The notes under the pieces were generated by a model. The model searched no databases. It saw nothing but the letters and a program-made list of their open reading frames with translations, and was not told the DNA's origin. From NCBI GenBank assembly GCA_027076405.1, contig JALTJN010000401.1, forward strand, positions 62,001 through 126,000: DNA of 64,000 nt, in the 5' to 3' direction. The position numbers were made by a program, and so were the translations under genes. This DNA is from Chromatiales bacterium. GTDB taxonomy: Bacteria > Pseudomonadota > Gammaproteobacteria > UBA6429. This document shows positions 1 to 8,373 of this stretch, piece after piece; positions within the stretch are counted from its first letter, which is position 1; every line of letters starts with the position of its first letter.

Positions 1-972
1 TCTGAATTTGAGATCATCCGGCAGTATTTTACTTCAGCTCAATCAAGATCTGATGTTGTCCTTGGCATTGGTGATGATGCCGCGATACTTCGTGTTCCCG
101 AACAGCATGAATTAGTTCAGTCTGTTGATACCCTTGTTGCCGGGGTACACTTTCCTGTTGAAACTTCTCCTGAAGATATTGCTTACAAGGCCTTAGCGGT
201 TAACTTGAGCGATATGGCCGCCATGGGGGCCGAGCCAGCCTGGTTTACTCTTGCAATCACCTTGCCTGATGATAATGAAGTCTGGTTAAAGAGCTTTAGT
301 GAAAGCCTTTCATCTGTGGCAACAAAATATAATGTGCAATTAATTGGTGGCGATACCACACATGGGCCTCTGAGTATTTCAATTACGATTAATGGTTTTG
401 TGCCGGCGAGTAAGGCACTAACCCGAAGTAAAGCCAGAGTGACAGATAAAGTGTATGTTTCTGGTGTACTCGGTGATGCTGCACTAGCCCTGGCTGCATG
501 GCAAGGACAATGTTTACTTCGAGACAGCAGTCTTTTGTATTTAAATAAAAGGCTAAACCGACCAACACCAAAGATTGAGCTTGGATTATTGTTAAGGGAA
601 TACGCCAGTTCTTGTATTGATATATCTGATGGTCTGGTTGCAGACCTTGAACATATTACCGAGAGTAGTTGTGTTGGTGCAAAAATTCATTTTGACAAAA
701 TACCCCGTTCAAAAGAGTTTGATTCAAACCTGACAGATGAAGCACTTATTATTCCTTTAGTTTTATCTGGTGGTGATGATTATGAACTTTGTTTTACAAT
801 ACCCGTTAGCATGCAAGTGGAGTTTGAAAAAACTGCCGCACAAAAGAAACTGTCAATTTCTTGTATTGGAGAAATTGAAAAAACAAAAGGTGTTCGTGTT
901 TTGTCAGATGGTCAGAAAATTAATGTTCAAGGCAAAGGATACCAGCATTTTAATAAAGAGCACGCGGAATAA
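1..972 (+). CDS. thiL: Thiamine-monophosphate kinase ThiL, 5'-truncated by window edge
   Basis: ThiL phosphorylates thiamine monophosphate to thiamine diphosphate with ATP in the cytoplasm. The reading frame is open from base 1, and the first visible residues (SEFEIIRQYF) match the usual start of ThiL, so only a few residues are missing. Seen motifs are LGIGDDAA near the N-terminus (Mg/ATP-binding Asp pair), GGDTTHGP in the middle and SGGDDYELCF near the C-terminus, all typical of the PurM/ThiL fold. It ends 3 bases before pgpA, as in the common nusB-thiL-pgpA operon; nusB would lie outside the window. Confidence 0.96.
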   Translation, partial: SEFEIIRQYFTSAQSRSDVVLGIGDDAAILRVPEQHELVQSVDTLVAGVHFPVETSPEDIAYKALAVNLSDMAAMGAEPAWFTLAITLPDDNEVWLKSFSESLSSVATKYNVQLIGGDTTHGPLSISITINGFVPASKALTRSKARVTDKVYVSGVLGDAALALAAWQGQCLLRDSSLLYLNKRLNRPTPKIELGLLLREYASSCIDISDGLVADLEHITESSCVGAKIHFDKIPRSKEFDSNLTDEALIIPLVLSGGDDYELCFTIPVSMQVEFEKTAAQKKLSISCIGEIEKTKGVRVLSDGQKINVQGKGYQHFNKEHAE

Positions 973-975
973 AGT

Positions 976-1461
976 ATGACTCAAGCTAAAAATTTAAAAC
1001 CCGGAGATATTATTTTTCATCCTGTTCATTTTTTGAGCTTGGGTTTAGGTAGTGGTTTGTCACCTTTTGCTCCTGGTACAGCGGGTACAATTTTAGCTGT
1101 TGTGCTTTATATTCCTTTATCCATGTTATCGTTTTGGTTATATGTTGCTGTTTTAGTTATCGGTTCATTAATTGGTATCTATTTATGTGAAAAGACCTCA
1201 AATACTCTTGGAGGACATGATCATCCATCCATTGTCTGGGATGAATTTTTAGGATACTGGCTAACAATGTTGCTTGCACCTTCAGGCTGGCAATGGATTT
1301 TAATCGGGTTTGTATTATTTCGATTTTTTGATATATGGAAACCATGGCCAATCAGTGTCATTGATCACAAAGTGAAAGGTGGCTTTGGGATAATGCTGGA
1401 TGATCTGGTGGCCGGAGCGTATGCTTTGGTTATTCTACAACTTATTTATTTTTACATATAA
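976..1461 (+). CDS. pgpA: Phosphatidylglycerophosphatase A
   Basis: PgpA removes the phosphate from phosphatidylglycerophosphate to make phosphatidylglycerol in the inner membrane. The protein has 161 residues, the usual family length. Visible family motifs are APGTAGT (about 32-38), HDHPSIVWDE (81-90), whose acidic residues are likely metal ligands, and FRFFDIWKPWP (115-125). Several hydrophobic stretches would span the membrane. It follows thiL by 3 bases and is probably co-transcribed with it. Confidence 0.95.
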   Translation: MTQAKNLKPGDIIFHPVHFLSLGLGSGLSPFAPGTAGTILAVVLYIPLSMLSFWLYVAVLVIGSLIGIYLCEKTSNTLGGHDHPSIVWDEFLGYWLTMLLAPSGWQWILIGFVLFRFFDIWKPWPISVIDHKVKGGFGIMLDDLVAGAYALVILQLIYFYI

Positions 1462-1483
1462 CATCTGCAAAAAGGATATAGAT

Positions 1484-1891
1484 ATGCGAAATAAAACGCT
1501 ATTTAAATTGATTGTAACCTTCGTTGGAGTATTTTTATCCACTTCTGTTCTGGCAAATAATGTCGAAATTGTTAATGTGGTTTTAACGAAACATGCTGGG
1601 ATATGGCGTGCTGATGTTACTTTAAAGCATGATGATACCGGCTGGAAACATTATGCTGATGCGTGGCGTTTAGTAGATGAAAGTGGTAATGAAATCGGTA
1701 AGCGTACTCTTTATCATCCACATGTTCATGAACAACCTTTTACCCGTTCATTAAGCGGTTTTCATATTGCCGGCGATGTAAAAATTATTTTTGTTGAAGC
1801 ACATGATTTAAAGCATGGCTGGTCTCCTGATAAAGTAAAAATTGATCTTGGTAAAGCGGCAGGTAATAAATATAAAATTAACATTCGTTAA
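1484..1891 (+). CDS. Secreted small protein of unknown function
   Basis: This 135-residue protein begins with a basic start and hydrophobic core ending in VLA-NN, a clear Sec signal peptide with cleavage after about residue 23. The ATG at 1484 follows an AAAGGA ribosome site at 1471-1476, so it is preferred over an upstream in-frame ATG at 1400 that lies inside pgpA. The mature part has many His and Trp residues (for example HVHEQPFTRS and EAHDLKHGWS) and an IgG-like beta-strand feel, but I do not recognise the family. It lies 22 bases after pgpA and may be in the same transcript. Function unknown. Confidence 0.8.
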   Translation: MRNKTLFKLIVTFVGVFLSTSVLANNVEIVNVVLTKHAGIWRADVTLKHDDTGWKHYADAWRLVDESGNEIGKRTLYHPHVHEQPFTRSLSGFHIAGDVKIIFVEAHDLKHGWSPDKVKIDLGKAAGNKYKINIR

Positions 1892-2151
1892 TTATTTTTA
1901 AACTAATTTGAAAGCAATGTCCGGCTATATTGCTATTCCGAATAGTTTTAACTTCAAAATTATCCTTTTTATAAGTGTATATATAATCAGTTTTTAATTG
2001 AGATTAATCTGCATTGTGCAATTTTCTTAATTAATTATATGCAGTCTGCACCAGCGCTTCCTGTTTTTTACTCTGATTCTTGTGATCTTGTCTTGTCTAT
2101 TTAATATTCATCTCGCAGTAAATTATAAACTCAAATCTATAATAATATTTT

Positions 2152-2156
2152 AAGGA
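2152..2156 (+). promoter_or_regulatory. Ribosome binding site of the carbonic anhydrase gene
   Basis: AAGGA lies 6 bases before the ATG at 2163 and fixes that start. The 271 bases between the preceding gene and this one are AT-rich and show no other gene. Confidence 0.7.
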
Positions 2157-2162
2157 TGAATT

Positions 2163-2939
2163 ATGAAAAATAAATTAGTTAAATCAGGGGTCGTGTCACT
2201 TGCAATAACAATGACAACAGGTGTTTTTGCCGCAAGTGTGCCATGGGGATATGAAGGGGAAGAAGGCCCCGAGTTCTGGGGTGACTTGTCTCCCGCCTAT
2301 GAGTTATGTAAAACAGGTAAAGAACAGTCTCCAATCGATTTTATTTCAGGCACAGCAAAAATTAGTAAGCTGGATGAGATAAAAACAGATTATGAAAGTG
2401 ATGCATTAAATGTACAGAACAATGGCCATACAATTCAGATAAATATGGCTCCGGGTAGCACGATTAAAACACCAACAGGTAAGTATCAATTATTGCAATT
2501 TCATTTTCATTATAAAAGTGAACATACTGTCGACGGTACACATTCAGCTCTGGAGGCGCATTTTGTTCATATGAATAAAAATGGTCAGCTTGGTGTATTA
2601 GGTGTTTTCATTCAACCTAATCATAGCGGTAAAGAAAATGAAGGTTTAGCGACTATTTTACAGTATGCTCCTCATGATGTTGCAACAAATAGTTTATCGG
2701 TTGAGCTTGAGATAGAAGATATTTTACCTTCTGAAGAGATTAAAAACTTTTGGCATTATAATGGTTCTTTAACCACACCACCTTGTTCAGAAGGTGTTAA
2801 ATGGTATGTGGCTCAAAAAAATATTTATGCCTCTGAAGAACAAATTGAGAAAATGGCAGCACTCGTTCATCATCATAATTATCGACCTACTCAGGAGTTG
2901 AATGGTCGAAAAATTAAATCTGCAAAACATGATGATTAA
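2163..2939 (+). CDS. Periplasmic alpha-class carbonic anhydrase
   Basis: The enzyme interconverts CO2 and bicarbonate with a zinc ion. A signal peptide (residues 1-24, ending VFAA) sends it to the periplasm. Alpha-class hallmarks are visible: QSPIDF (55-60), zinc histidines H114 and H116 in QFHFH and H133 in EAHFVH, the SEHTVDG segment (119-125), and GSLTTPPCSEG (201-211) holding the proton-relay Thr. C49 and C208 match the conserved disulfide pair. The length of 258 residues is normal for bacterial alpha enzymes. It is a single-gene unit closed by a terminator at 2961. Confidence 0.95.
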   Translation: MKNKLVKSGVVSLAITMTTGVFAASVPWGYEGEEGPEFWGDLSPAYELCKTGKEQSPIDFISGTAKISKLDEIKTDYESDALNVQNNGHTIQINMAPGSTIKTPTGKYQLLQFHFHYKSEHTVDGTHSALEAHFVHMNKNGQLGVLGVFIQPNHSGKENEGLATILQYAPHDVATNSLSVELEIEDILPSEEIKNFWHYNGSLTTPPCSEGVKWYVAQKNIYASEEQIEKMAALVHHHNYRPTQELNGRKIKSAKHDD

Positions 2940-2953
2940 TTAATTGTTACAAA

Positions 2954-2984
2954 TAAAAAACGGAGCCAGTGGCTCCGTTTTTTT
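2954..2984. terminator. Bidirectional rho-independent terminator
   Basis: The stem cggagcc/ggctccg (2961-2967 and 2971-2977) with a 3-base loop is flanked by an A tract before it and a T tract after it, so it can stop transcription of both the carbonic anhydrase gene (plus) and folE2 (minus), which converge here. Confidence 0.85.
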
Positions 2985-2998
2985 ACTTCAGAATAAAT

Positions 2999-3802
2999 TT
3001 AATCTTTGGTTTTATCTTTTTCAATTAATGCGTAAGCAGAATGATTATGAATTGATTCAAAGTTTTCAGATTCTGCAATATAAGAAACAATTCTGTCATC
3101 TGAATTTAAACGTGCAGCAACATCTCGAACCATATCTTCAACAAACTTAGGGTTATCGTAAGCGCGTTCAGTAATGGCTTTTTCATCGGGACGTTTTAAT
3201 AAACCATAAAGCTCACATGATGCTTCCTGTTCTACCAGATCAATGATTTCTTCAATCCACATAAAATCTTTTAGTGTTGCAGTAACGGTGACATGTGAAC
3301 GCTGGTTGTGTGCACCATAGTCAGATATTTTTTTAGAACAAGGGCAAAGGCTGGTTACGGGTACTAAAACTTTTAAAGTAAACTGGTTATCACCATCAAC
3401 AAAATCACCAATAAATGTGACGTCATAATCCATTAAGCTTTGAACATTAGACACCGGTGCAGTCTTGTTAACAAAGTATGGGAAATTCATCTCAACATGC
3501 CCGGAGTCTGCTTCGAGACGCTCGGTCATTTCAACCATCATCTCTTTAAATGATTTCACGGTAATTTCACGTTCATGCTTATTTAAAATTTCCACAAAAC
3601 GTGACATATGCGTACCTTTAAAATTATGCGGTAAATTCACATACATATTAAAGTTCGCAATGGTGTGTTGTTCCTGCCCACTACGATCAGCAACACGAAC
3701 AGGATGACGGATATCTTTAATCCCAACTTTATTAATGGGAATTTGACGTGTATCTTTGCTGCTTTGTACGTCTTCCATTGGTGTTGTTTTATCTTGGCTC
3801 AT
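2999..3802 (-). CDS. folE2: GTP cyclohydrolase FolE2 (type IB)
   Basis: FolE2 converts GTP to 7,8-dihydroneopterin triphosphate, the entry step for folate and 7-deazaguanine (queuosine) synthesis. The family signatures are present: [14 protein letters not shown] near the N-terminus, [12 protein letters not shown], and the active-site region [21 protein letters not shown] chose the ATG at 3802 (267 residues); a TTG at 3817 extends it by five residues and an ATG at 3778 also fits family alignments. FolE2 enzymes can work without zinc, unlike FolE. It lies just downstream of queD, which suggests a role in queuosine precursor supply. Confidence 0.93.
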   Translation of the reverse strand: MSQDKTTPMEDVQSSKDTRQIPINKVGIKDIRHPVRVADRSGQEQHTIANFNMYVNLPHNFKGTHMSRFVEILNKHEREITVKSFKEMMVEMTERLEADSGHVEMNFPYFVNKTAPVSNVQSLMDYDVTFIGDFVDGDNQFTLKVLVPVTSLCPCSKKISDYGAHNQRSHVTVTATLKDFMWIEEIIDLVEQEASCELYGLLKRPDEKAITERAYDNPKFVEDMVRDVAARLNSDDRIVSYIAESENFESIHNHSAYALIEKDKTKD

Positions 3803-3832
3803 TCTTTGTGTATCCAATATATTTGTGGCAGG

Positions 3833-4213
3833 TTACTTTTCAGAAAAGGTAACGCTTGCTCTGTCTGTTTCCCATAAAGTGACGGCACTGACTTTGACGC
3901 CATCCGTATTTAATGCCTTTGATAACTCGGTGTATAAATATTCAGAGATATTTTCTGCTGTCGGGTTAATTTTATCGAAGGGCGGGATATCGTTAAGGTT
4001 ACGATGATCCAGTTTTCCGATGAGCTCCCGCGTCGCATCTTTAATGACTTTGAAATCCATCCCCATGCCTACATCATCGAGTTTTGTTGCCGTAACAAGT
4101 ACCTCAACTTTCCAGTTGTGGCCGTGTAAGCGGTTACAAACACCTTCATAGTTACGAAGGAGGTGAGCGGCGGCAAAATCCAGAAGGATTTTCATTGTAT
4201 ATCGTTTAGTCAT
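3833..4213 (-). CDS. queD: 6-carboxy-5,6,7,8-tetrahydropterin synthase QueD
   Basis: QueD turns dihydroneopterin triphosphate into 6-carboxytetrahydropterin, the second step towards preQ0 and queuosine. In this 126-residue protein the zinc ligands H17, H30 and H32 (AAHLL and RLHGHNW) and catalytic C26 are visible. The D69-H70 pair (KLDHRNLND), NPTAENIS and WETDRASV complete the PTPS/QueD pattern. The CNRLHGHNW context favours QueD over true pyruvoyl-tetrahydropterin synthase. The gene is followed by folE2 on the same strand. No strong ribosome site marks the start. Confidence 0.93.
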   Translation of the reverse strand: MTKRYTMKILLDFAAAHLLRNYEGVCNRLHGHNWKVEVLVTATKLDDVGMGMDFKVIKDATRELIGKLDHRNLNDIPPFDKINPTAENISEYLYTELSKALNTDGVKVSAVTLWETDRASVTFSEK

Positions 4214-4239
4214 AATACTTGAGTAATCAGGTTGGGAAT

Positions 4240-6132
4240 TTAAGCGAGTGTGACATGTTTTGCAAGTTCTTCTGTATCCAGAAAGTCTTCAATGGCGCGC
4301 AGTATACCAGAAGTGGATAATCCTGCATCATCCAGAAGTTGTTCCCGACTGGCGTGTTCCATGAAAATATCGGGTAAACCAAGGTTTAATACACGATTTT
4401 GGCATTGGTGTTTGAGTAAAAATTCATTGACCGCGCTTCCTGCGCCACCCATAACCGCATTATCTTCAAGGGTAACCAGCACATCATGTTCGCTAGCGAG
4501 TTGCAGTATTAAATCTTCATCTAATGGTTTAACAAAGCGCATATTAGCTATGGTTGCGTTTAATCTCTCTGCAGCTTTTTTACCATCCTCTAAAACACTG
4601 CCAAATGATAATAAAGCAATATTTTGTCCTTTACGGCAAACTTGCCCTTTTCCTAGTGGTAGTACTTTCAGATTATTTTCGACCGTTACCCCCGGGCCAG
4701 TACCACGAGGATATCGAATTGCTGAAGGAGTATTGAGACTAAAGCCTGTGCTGAGCATTTGCCTGCATTCATTTTCATCACTTGGCGCCATAATGGTCAT
4801 ATTGGGAATACAGCGTAAATAACTGATATCGAAACTCCCTGCATGAGTTGCACCATCGGGGCCGACAACACCGGCACGATCAATTGCAAATAATATGGGC
4901 AGATTTTGCAGGGCTGCATCGTGAATGAGTTGATCATAAGCGCGCTGTAAAAAGGTTGAATAAATGGCTACAACAGGTTTTAAACCATCGCAAGCCATAC
5001 CGGCGGCAACAGTAACAGCATGCTGTTCAGCAATCCCCACATCAAAATAGCGTTCTGAAAATTGTTCTGAAAACTCAACCAGACCTGAGCCTTCCCGCAT
5101 TGCCGGGGTAATTGCCACAAGTTTGTCATCTGCCTTTGCCATGTCACATAACCACTGACCAAAAACCTGAGTGTATGTTGGTGTTTTTGCTGATGACTTT
5201 TCCAGTTTGCCGGATTCAGCGCAAAATTTCCCCACACCGTGATAGGCAATCGGGTTTTCTTCTGCCGGCATATAGCCTTTGCCTTTTTTGGTGACGATAT
5301 GCAGAAATTGCGGACCTTGTAAGCTTCTTAAATTGCCAAGTGTTTTCACCAGGGTATCCATATCGTGACCATCAATTGGGCCGATATAGTTAAATCCAAG
5401 TTCTTCAAATAAAGTGCCGGGTATGACCATGCCTTTCATATGTTCTTCAGTTCGGCGCGCGAGCTCCCAAACGGACGGCATTTTGCCAAGCACTTTTTTA
5501 CTGCCTTCACGCATACTGGAATACAGTTTGCCGGAAAGTAATTTAGCCAGATAATTTGACATGCCACCGACATTGGGTGAAATCGACATATCATTGTCAT
5601 TGAGAATAACGAGTAAGTCTGCATCTAAATCACCTGCGTGATTTAAAGCTTCAAAGGCCATCCCGGCAGTTAATGCACCGTCACCAATAATGGCGGCGAC
5701 ACGACGATCTTTATTTTGCTGTTTAGCTGCAATGGCCATACCCAGAGCCGCACTGATTGAGGTACTTGAATGTCCTACACCAAAAGTGTCGTATGGGCTT
5801 TCTTCACGTCGGGGAAAACCGCTGAGGCCATCCTTAGTCCGAATCGTCGACATTTGATCGCGACGGCCGGTGAGAATTTTATGTGGGTAACTTTGATGGC
5901 CAACGTCCCAAACAAGACGATCATCCGGGGTATTAAAGACATGATGCAATGCGACAGTCAGCTCAACCGTGCCTAAGCCGGAGGAAAGGTGACCGCCTGA
6001 GCGACTGACTGACTGAATAATATACTCGCGTAGCTCATCAGCAAGCTGAGAAAGCTCGGCAATAGACAAATCCTTCATTTGAGAGGGATTATCTATTTGC
6101 TGGAGTAAGGATTGTGTATTTTGTTCAGTCAT
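4240..6132 (-). CDS. dxs: 1-deoxy-D-xylulose-5-phosphate synthase
   Basis: Dxs condenses pyruvate and glyceraldehyde 3-phosphate using thiamine diphosphate, the first step of the MEP isoprenoid pathway. Motifs in order are [43 protein letters not shown] with the ThDP/Mg region [33 protein letters not shown] and [15 protein letters not shown]. The start is uncertain: ATG at 6132 gives 630 residues; ATG at 6147 and TTG at 6171 also lie in frame and none has a good ribosome site. The order xseB-ispA-dxs is classic, and the upstream ThiL makes its cofactor. Confidence 0.97.
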   Translation of the reverse strand: MTEQNTQSLLQQIDNPSQMKDLSIAELSQLADELREYIIQSVSRSGGHLSSGLGTVELTVALHHVFNTPDDRLVWDVGHQSYPHKILTGRRDQMSTIRTKDGLSGFPRREESPYDTFGVGHSSTSISAALGMAIAAKQQNKDRRVAAIIGDGALTAGMAFEALNHAGDLDADLLVILNDNDMSISPNVGGMSNYLAKLLSGKLYSSMREGSKKVLGKMPSVWELARRTEEHMKGMVIPGTLFEELGFNYIGPIDGHDMDTLVKTLGNLRSLQGPQFLHIVTKKGKGYMPAEENPIAYHGVGKFCAESGKLEKSSAKTPTYTQVFGQWLCDMAKADDKLVAITPAMREGSGLVEFSEQFSERYFDVGIAEQHAVTVAAGMACDGLKPVVAIYSTFLQRAYDQLIHDAALQNLPILFAIDRAGVVGPDGATHAGSFDISYLRCIPNMTIMAPSDENECRQMLSTGFSLNTPSAIRYPRGTGPGVTVENNLKVLPLGKGQVCRKGQNIALLSFGSVLEDGKKAAERLNATIANMRFVKPLDEDLILQLASEHDVLVTLEDNAVMGGAGSAVNEFLLKHQCQNRVLNLGLPDIFMEHASREQLLDDAGLSTSGILRAIEDFLDTEELAKHVTLA

Positions 6133-6265
6133 ATAGAAGTGGATCATGGGCTTCGAGCGAGCAACTTGCAAGCAGATTTACGTAATAAGGGGATAAGATC
6201 ATAAGAAAAAGGTAAAAGATGAGGGCAAAATTTTAAATCACAGAGCTTAGCGGGGTTAAATTGTT

Positions 6266-7174
6266 TTAGTAATCCCGTTTAACAATATAGTCAGCTAGCC
6301 AGCGCAATGGAGCAGCCTTGCCGGCAAAAATATCCAGACTGTCATGGGCTTCTTTGTGTAGTTCGGCCGCCATTTCTCGTGCTCCGTCCAGGCCTAAAAG
6401 GGCAGGATAGGTTGGTTTATTCAGTGCGATATCTGCCCCCTGTGTTTTTCCTAAGGTTTCTGTGTCACTGGTTACATCTAAAATATCGTCCTGAATCTGG
6501 AAAGCGAGCCCGATACATTTGGCAAAATGATCCAGTTTTTTAAGTTGTTCAGAAGTGATTTTGGGTTGGCATAAAGCCCCCATTTTGACACTTGCACGAA
6601 TTAAGGCCCCTGTTTTGTGTACATGCATGTCTTCCAGTTCAGCAATATTGAGTGATTTTCCAACTGCAGCAAGATCAATAGCCTGACCTCCGGCCATGCC
6701 ACGTGATCCACTAGCAACAGCTAATGCATCAAGAATATCAAGTTTTTGTTCTGCCGGGATATTTTTTGGTAAGCCATGTGCAATGGTGTGAAAGGCTAAA
6801 GACTGTAAGGCATCTCCGGCAAGAATAGCCTGTGCTTCGGTAAAGGCTTTGTGACATGTCGGCTTGCCACGTCGTAAATCATCGTCATCCATGGCGGGTA
6901 AATCATCATGAATTAATGAGTAAGCATGAATAAATTCCACCGCGCTCGCCGGTGCATCTAGTGCTTCTTCATTCGCTGTGACAGCATACCCGGCAGCATA
7001 GACCAGTACAGGGCGTATTCGTTTACCCCCATTTAAAACAGAGTAACGCATCGCCTGATGAAGCTGAACGGGATTAATTTCTTCAGATGGCAGCCATTTG
7101 TCGAGGCTTATTTCTGAACGTTGACGCCACTGTTCAATTTGCTGTTCGATAGTCTTAGCGGATTCTATGCTCAT
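6266..7174 (-). CDS. ispA: Geranyl/farnesyl diphosphate synthase
   Basis: IspA adds isopentenyl units to make farnesyl diphosphate for quinones and undecaprenyl carriers. The 302-residue protein has GGKRIRP (49-55), the first Asp-rich motif HDDLPAMDDDDLRRG (89-103) and the second FQIQDDILDV, which hold the Mg-diphosphate. Two residues between the first aspartates and the longer loop are typical of bacterial FPP synthases. It sits between xseB and dxs in the standard isoprenoid operon. Confidence 0.96.
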   Translation of the reverse strand: MSIESAKTIEQQIEQWRQRSEISLDKWLPSEEINPVQLHQAMRYSVLNGGKRIRPVLVYAAGYAVTANEEALDAPASAVEFIHAYSLIHDDLPAMDDDDLRRGKPTCHKAFTEAQAILAGDALQSLAFHTIAHGLPKNIPAEQKLDILDALAVASGSRGMAGGQAIDLAAVGKSLNIAELEDMHVHKTGALIRASVKMGALCQPKITSEQLKKLDHFAKCIGLAFQIQDDILDVTSDTETLGKTQGADIALNKPTYPALLGLDGAREMAAELHKEAHDSLDIFAGKAAPLRWLADYIVKRDY

Positions 7175-7246
7175 GTGTTCACTATTTTTTCGTGTTTGTG
7201 TTGTTAAGATTTATTTTGGGGCAATGCGAATGTGTTATTTTTCGAC

Positions 7247-7513
7247 TCATTCTTCGTCTTGGTCAAAGGGAACAAGTGTTTCCTGGCCATTTTTTTCGAT
7301 AAGTTGCTGAATTTTTTGTTCTGTTTCTTGCAGTGACTTTTGGCAGCTGCGGGTGAGGGCAATACCCCGTTCAAAATCTTTAAGTGAGTCCTCGAGTGAC
7401 TGTTCGCCTTGTTCCATTCGCTCAACTAATGATTCAAGTTCAATCATTGAATCTTCAAAACTAAGGTTCTCAGTCTTTTTAGTTGATTTTTTGCTTATTT
7501 TTTTCTTGCTCAA
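7247..7513 (-). CDS. xseB: Exodeoxyribonuclease VII small subunit
   Basis: XseB is the small partner of XseA, here encoded at 51254-52609. Together they degrade single-stranded DNA to short oligonucleotides. The 88-residue protein has a Lys/Ser-rich start and the family core FEDSMIELESLVERMEQGE followed by a second helix. There is no in-frame ATG: the start is TTG at 7513, preceded by an AGGA ribosome site about 7 bases upstream (minus strand), which supports it. First gene of xseB-ispA-dxs. Confidence 0.92.
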   Translation of the reverse strand: MSKKKISKKSTKKTENLSFEDSMIELESLVERMEQGEQSLEDSLKDFERGIALTRSCQKSLQETEQKIQQLIEKNGQETLVPFDQDEE

Positions 7514-7616
7514 TGTGAAATTCCTGCCATTATTATCATGCTGAAAGCGCGGCTAAGTTAGCTTACTCGTTGCTTATCGTCAATTGCCAATATTATGCTG
7601 AAAATACGCTTTTGTG

Positions 7617-7645
7617 TTGACAGTTTGGTTATGTTCCGCTATTTT
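7617..7645 (+). promoter_or_regulatory. Sigma-70-type promoter of the rubrerythrin gene
   Basis: A TTGACA box (7617-7622) is followed by a 17-base spacer and TATTTT (7640-7645), close to the vegetative consensus. Transcription would start near 7652, just before the palindrome at 7656-7670, and read into the rubrerythrin gene. Confidence 0.7.
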
Positions 7646-7655
7646 TATCTCAACT

Positions 7656-7670
7656 TTAGAATAAGTCTAA
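7656..7670 (+). promoter_or_regulatory. PerR/Fur-family-like operator
   Basis: The 15-base sequence ttagaataagtctaa is a 7-1-7 inverted repeat (6 of 7 pairs) and matches 12 of 14 defined positions of the PerR box consensus TTATAATNATTATAA. It lies at about +5 to +19 of the predicted transcript, a place where a repressor would block transcription. Rubrerythrins are classic peroxide-responsive genes. Binding by a PerR/Fur protein is inference; no such regulator gene is in the window. Confidence 0.5.
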
Positions 7671-7717
7671 ATGTATGAATTCATATCTATCACTTTAACA
7701 GCTAGGAGAGAAATATC

Positions 7718-8137
7718 ATGGCTTTAAAAGGAAGTAAAACAGAGCAAAGTCTCAAAGATGCTTTTGCAGGCGAGTCTCAAGCAAACCGTCGTTACCTTTA
7801 TTTCGCAGCAAAAGCGGACGTAGAAGGTTATAACGATGTATCAACTGTATTCCGTTCAACAGCAGAAGGCGAAACTGGCCATGCTCATGGACATCTGGAA
7901 TATTTAGAAGAAAGTGGTGATCCAGCAACAGGCTTGCCTATTGGTGGAACGGCCGATAACTTGAAGTCGGCAATTGCCGGTGAAACTCATGAGTACACTG
8001 ATATGTACCCTGGTATGGCTAAGACTGCTCGTGAAGAAGGCTTTGATGAAATCGCTGACTGGTTTGAAACTTTAGCGAAAGCGGAACGTTCACATGCGAA
8101 CCGTTTCCAAAAAGCATTAGATAACCTAGACGCGTAA
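7718..8137 (+). CDS. Rubrerythrin without rubredoxin domain
   Basis: Rubrerythrins are diiron proteins that reduce hydrogen peroxide. This 139-residue protein has the four-helix di-iron domain only. Likely ligands are E19 in [10 protein letters not shown]52 and H55 in [11 protein letters not shown]89/E92 in [10 protein letters not shown], and E123 and H126 in ERSHANR. The C-terminal rubredoxin Cys pairs are absent, so an external electron donor is needed; the Fe-S protein downstream is an obvious candidate (inference). The start has a GGAGAG ribosome site. A promoter and PerR-like palindrome precede it and a strong hairpin follows. Confidence 0.94.
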   Translation: MALKGSKTEQSLKDAFAGESQANRRYLYFAAKADVEGYNDVSTVFRSTAEGETGHAHGHLEYLEESGDPATGLPIGGTADNLKSAIAGETHEYTDMYPGMAKTAREEGFDEIADWFETLAKAERSHANRFQKALDNLDA

Positions 8138-8159
8138 GCTTCTCCGTTATTTATGTTGT

Positions 8160-8190
8160 AAATACGGGGTCATTATTGACCCCGTATTTA
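8160..8190 (+). terminator. Strong hairpin after the rubrerythrin gene
   Basis: A perfect 13-bp stem (aaatacggggtca with tgaccccgtattt) closes a 4-base loop, followed by a short T-containing stretch. It can end most rubrerythrin transcripts or protect their 3' ends while letting some read through to the next gene. Confidence 0.75.
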
Positions 8191-8199
8191 TTTGGGCTA

Positions 8200-8345
8200 G
8201 CCACAAAGGCTGCGAAGAACACGAAGAAAAAAATATAACGACGGGGAACAACGGGGAAAAGAATATTACTTACCCAGTGAGGCCCATGTTTCCCGTGGTT
8301 GAATCTTTAAATTCTTTCTTGGTGTTCTTTGTGCCCTTAGTGACC
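8200..8345 (+). repeat. Long palindromic repeat family 1, copy 1
   Basis: Imperfect inverted repeat of about 146 bp. The left arm (gccacaaaggctgcgaagaa, then cacgaag) pairs loosely with the right arm ending ttctttgtgcccttagtgac. It shares internal blocks with the copy at 9711-9848, such as attactta and cccgtggtt. It lies in the gap between the rubrerythrin and Fe-S genes, with no ORF inside. The arms resemble the widespread 'CACGAAGGACACGAAGAACACGAAG' intergenic repeats of Proteobacteria. Confidence 0.8.
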
Positions 8346-8373
8346 AATTAAAATTTAATTTTAGGAAAATACT

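Noticed and set aside
2944..3150. 68-codon plus-strand ORF after the carbonic anhydrase gene
   Set aside because: It runs through the terminator and then antisense to folE2.
4250..4822. Open frame of 190 codons on the plus strand opposite dxs
   Set aside because: It is the antisense of a conserved enzyme; its residues are low in pattern and no ribosome site fits.
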